A stretch of DNA of 5,848 nt from an uncultured Lachnospiraceae bacterium (GTDB lineage: Bacteria; Bacillota; Clostridia; Lachnospirales; Lachnospiraceae): assembly GCA_900554205.1 (NCBI GenBank), contig USGM01000147.1:1-5848 (forward strand), given 5' to 3'. The position numbers were made by a program, and so were the translations under genes. How positions within the stretch are numbered: the stretch's first letter is position 1; each line of letters opens with the position of its first letter. The notes under the pieces were generated by a model. The model was not told where the DNA came from and ran no database searches. It saw nothing but the letters and a program-made list of their open reading frames with translations. Shown one piece after another: positions 5,601-5,848 of the stretch.

Positions 5601-5848
5601 TGGTTTCACTGCCCGCGAACATAGTTTTAATGCACTGCATGGCCTCGCCAATCAGCGTCTGGAGCATTCGCTCGTTCATAAAGAAGGTATCTTTGTTTTC
5701 AAAGGACCAGCCGATATATGGAATTACAAAGTCCAGCACAACCGCGATTTGCTGTTCTGTCAGGTTGCTACTCCTGATTTCCGACATTCTGGCTCGGACG
5801 TTATAGAAAGAAGAATTCTTGTGGAAGAAGCAATACAGAATTTCGCCC
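2653..5848 (-). CDS. C-terminal part of a large NACHT/STAND-type protein with degenerate WD40 propeller (5' end outside window)
   Basis: The minus-strand frame is open from the right edge to TAA at 2655-2653, about 1064 residues. The first in-frame ATG (5787) has no Shine-Dalgarno, and 20 sense codons precede it (…FYNVRAR), so the real start is beyond 5848. Residues are counted from Met at 5787. Helical region ~1-245 contains YSFCHHHFRDYFSA (121-134, bases 5386-5427), the F-x-H-x-x-F-x-(D/E)YF-A motif common downstream of NACHT NTPase cores. Residues ~250-270 (NLSGLDLHNCCFFNINC) resemble pentapeptide repeats. From ~305 there are WD40-like blades: FTIDDEGVIKCWDALSGK (313-330), FTGDSRSLLILCDY…DIETGK (406-431), VTPTMNRFIVGNDSNTYEWD (633-652) and FHEDGKRLLITTQ…NVESGK (765-789). 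An acidic loop (473-492) interrupts the propeller. No membrane segment or signal peptide is visible. STAND proteins use such repeats to sense a ligand and release a signalling or killing effector. The NTPase and effector parts are not visible, so the STAND call is inferred from the C-terminal layout. Confidence 0.82.
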   Translation of the reverse strand, partial: GEILYCFFHKNSSFYNVRARMSEIRSSNLTEQQIAVVLDFVIPYIGWSFENKDTFFMNERMLQTLIGEAMQCIKTMFAGSETNPFPDFKYSGSVLRAAIASFYSQDGVLETATILACAYDYLGIVYQYQINEGAFADRIRYSFCHHHFRDYFSAMWDVSLLAMLQCVPAGTFSDSYRSALALDSFRRFLDMRYWQTQKVQFISEILMEHRNQPQLDEKSQNWYLPQPEYDEARVLTNAIDYCRKLRQEDIETRYMLPNILSAILLGRKEYSGMNLSGLDLHNCCFFNINCSKRGKTEILAANFSHSIICKENFQPEDHQGAIMEYCYCGKQCFTIDDEGVIKCWDALSGKLEYEMRSGDPLGVSDFSTKGFVKVSHDGRWLAAKVQESCPDGIHLYVNLFDLTAPTLPPKRIVPLGTHNTLNYFEFTGDSRSLLILCDYKSVYCIDIETGKPIHSGVFDLYTQSELYADSANAEVFAYTAEYNTYETDAALMETWDNDEGCDYSSDEEDEEDFPDGIPCALCSLIFTTGEMRTLYFYTGEPGVAPTISYDYRTKSFLIYNHDGHQIERFDCVSLQRTIILKELLAGQGIPPAEIHPHPEHRNEYYIMYPNVCFTAVIDASGAGKILMTYSIEGVEKLLPNSDLSGELKFKTAVTPTMNRFIVGNDSNTYEWDTENDALVRKYNCVYYNCTAFFPDSAKELAILVHRHNGVSIFRGSPAKLYTQFCFHDPEYLIDLVSYDDIHSVLALCFARPDHEKVVLLDVVTSRERIIYSSIRPGETIVSMCFHEDGKRLLITTQYECYECNVESGKLITVTKAGPNERLAAGNYRANEVEVAVVEHSSKEEPRVKPHCTYYRCSADGVYLRSWYYLMPKLDEKLFRYFLYATEDLGFSGSNDENDVQQYWVTKGFFLERLPELGRFFKPQCYIWRGNRHLKLDKDFQPLDEIFVWHKAAIANRYGVGDSGFSYMYLADDMSEAIITDSRRHLLYQKPLRGLTYRQMKDAFRNSFAVVHQDTYWDLAIPWWDGTLIGCFESYNLMHIAAANNKLLGAIEYRPGISILNCKFK
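4978..5043 (-). other. Pentapeptide-like segment in the STAND-like protein
   Basis: Residues 249-270 (counted from Met at 5787) read as about four five-residue steps with Leu/Phe at the centre (NLSGL-DLHNC-CFFNI-NC). They sit between the helical region and the first propeller blade. Such short stretches often link the NTPase/helical half and the propeller of bacterial STAND proteins. The stretch is too short to form a full pentapeptide solenoid by itself. Confidence 0.5.

Noticed and set aside
5726..5787. Taking ATG 5787 as the true start of the large minus-strand protein
   Set aside because: No Shine-Dalgarno precedes it and the frame stays open for all 20 codons to the window edge. A start in the middle of a NACHT-type helical region would also leave the sensor without its NTPase.
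1..5848. CRISPR array, tRNA, rRNA or insertion sequence
   Set aside because: I saw no regularly spaced direct repeats, no cloverleaf with TTCGANTC-like arm, no rRNA-like conserved blocks and no transposase coding sequence or terminal inverted repeats with target duplications.

Overview
The window looks like chromosomal DNA from an anaerobic Bacillota, probably a gut Clostridia member of the Oscillospiraceae/Ruminococcaceae type. The reasons are strong AGGAGG-type ribosome binding sites, tight head-to-tail gene packing, mid-range base composition, and a peptide/nickel-type ABC transporter end linked to an FmdE-family protein and a TPR protein. The taxon is an inference from gene style, not from a marker gene.

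Region 1 (1-1656, + strand) is the 3' end of a compact operon. It starts inside an open frame whose first ~34 codons read like an SBP_bac_5 (NikA/DppA/OppA-type) solute-binding protein. The rest reads like the C-terminal part of a DppC/NikC-type permease, so the frame is an apparent in-frame chimera. An FmdE-family protein with a C-terminal four-cysteine zinc finger follows after 11 bases. A 253-residue TPR protein then starts in a TGATG stop/start overlap. The likely theme is uptake of a metal, metallophore or peptide, with a metal-binding accessory protein; the substrate cannot be read from the sequence.

Region 2 (1657-2162) has no convincing gene. It holds two degenerate copies of a hairpin-plus-'ACGCCGGAGGAAG' repeat, a third copy in inverted orientation, and, at its right end, an extended -10 promoter.

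Region 3 (2163-2515) is a monocistronic unit: promoter, strong RBS, a 64-residue soluble protein of unknown function, and downstream a very good intrinsic terminator with a 16-bp stem.

Region 4 (2653-5848, - strand) is the C-terminal ~1064 residues of a large protein that runs off the right edge. The frame stays open from the first in-frame Met (5787) to the window end, so that Met is almost certainly internal. The visible part has a NACHT/STAND-type 'F-x-H-x-x-FRDYF-A' helical segment, a short pentapeptide-like stretch, and a long degenerate WD40-like beta-propeller region. This is the layout of a bacterial STAND NTPase sensor half, a class that includes many anti-phage and other conflict proteins. 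The NTPase core and any effector domain would lie beyond 5848 and cannot be seen. This gene is convergent with the operon and the small gene, and is the most likely accessory or defence element here.
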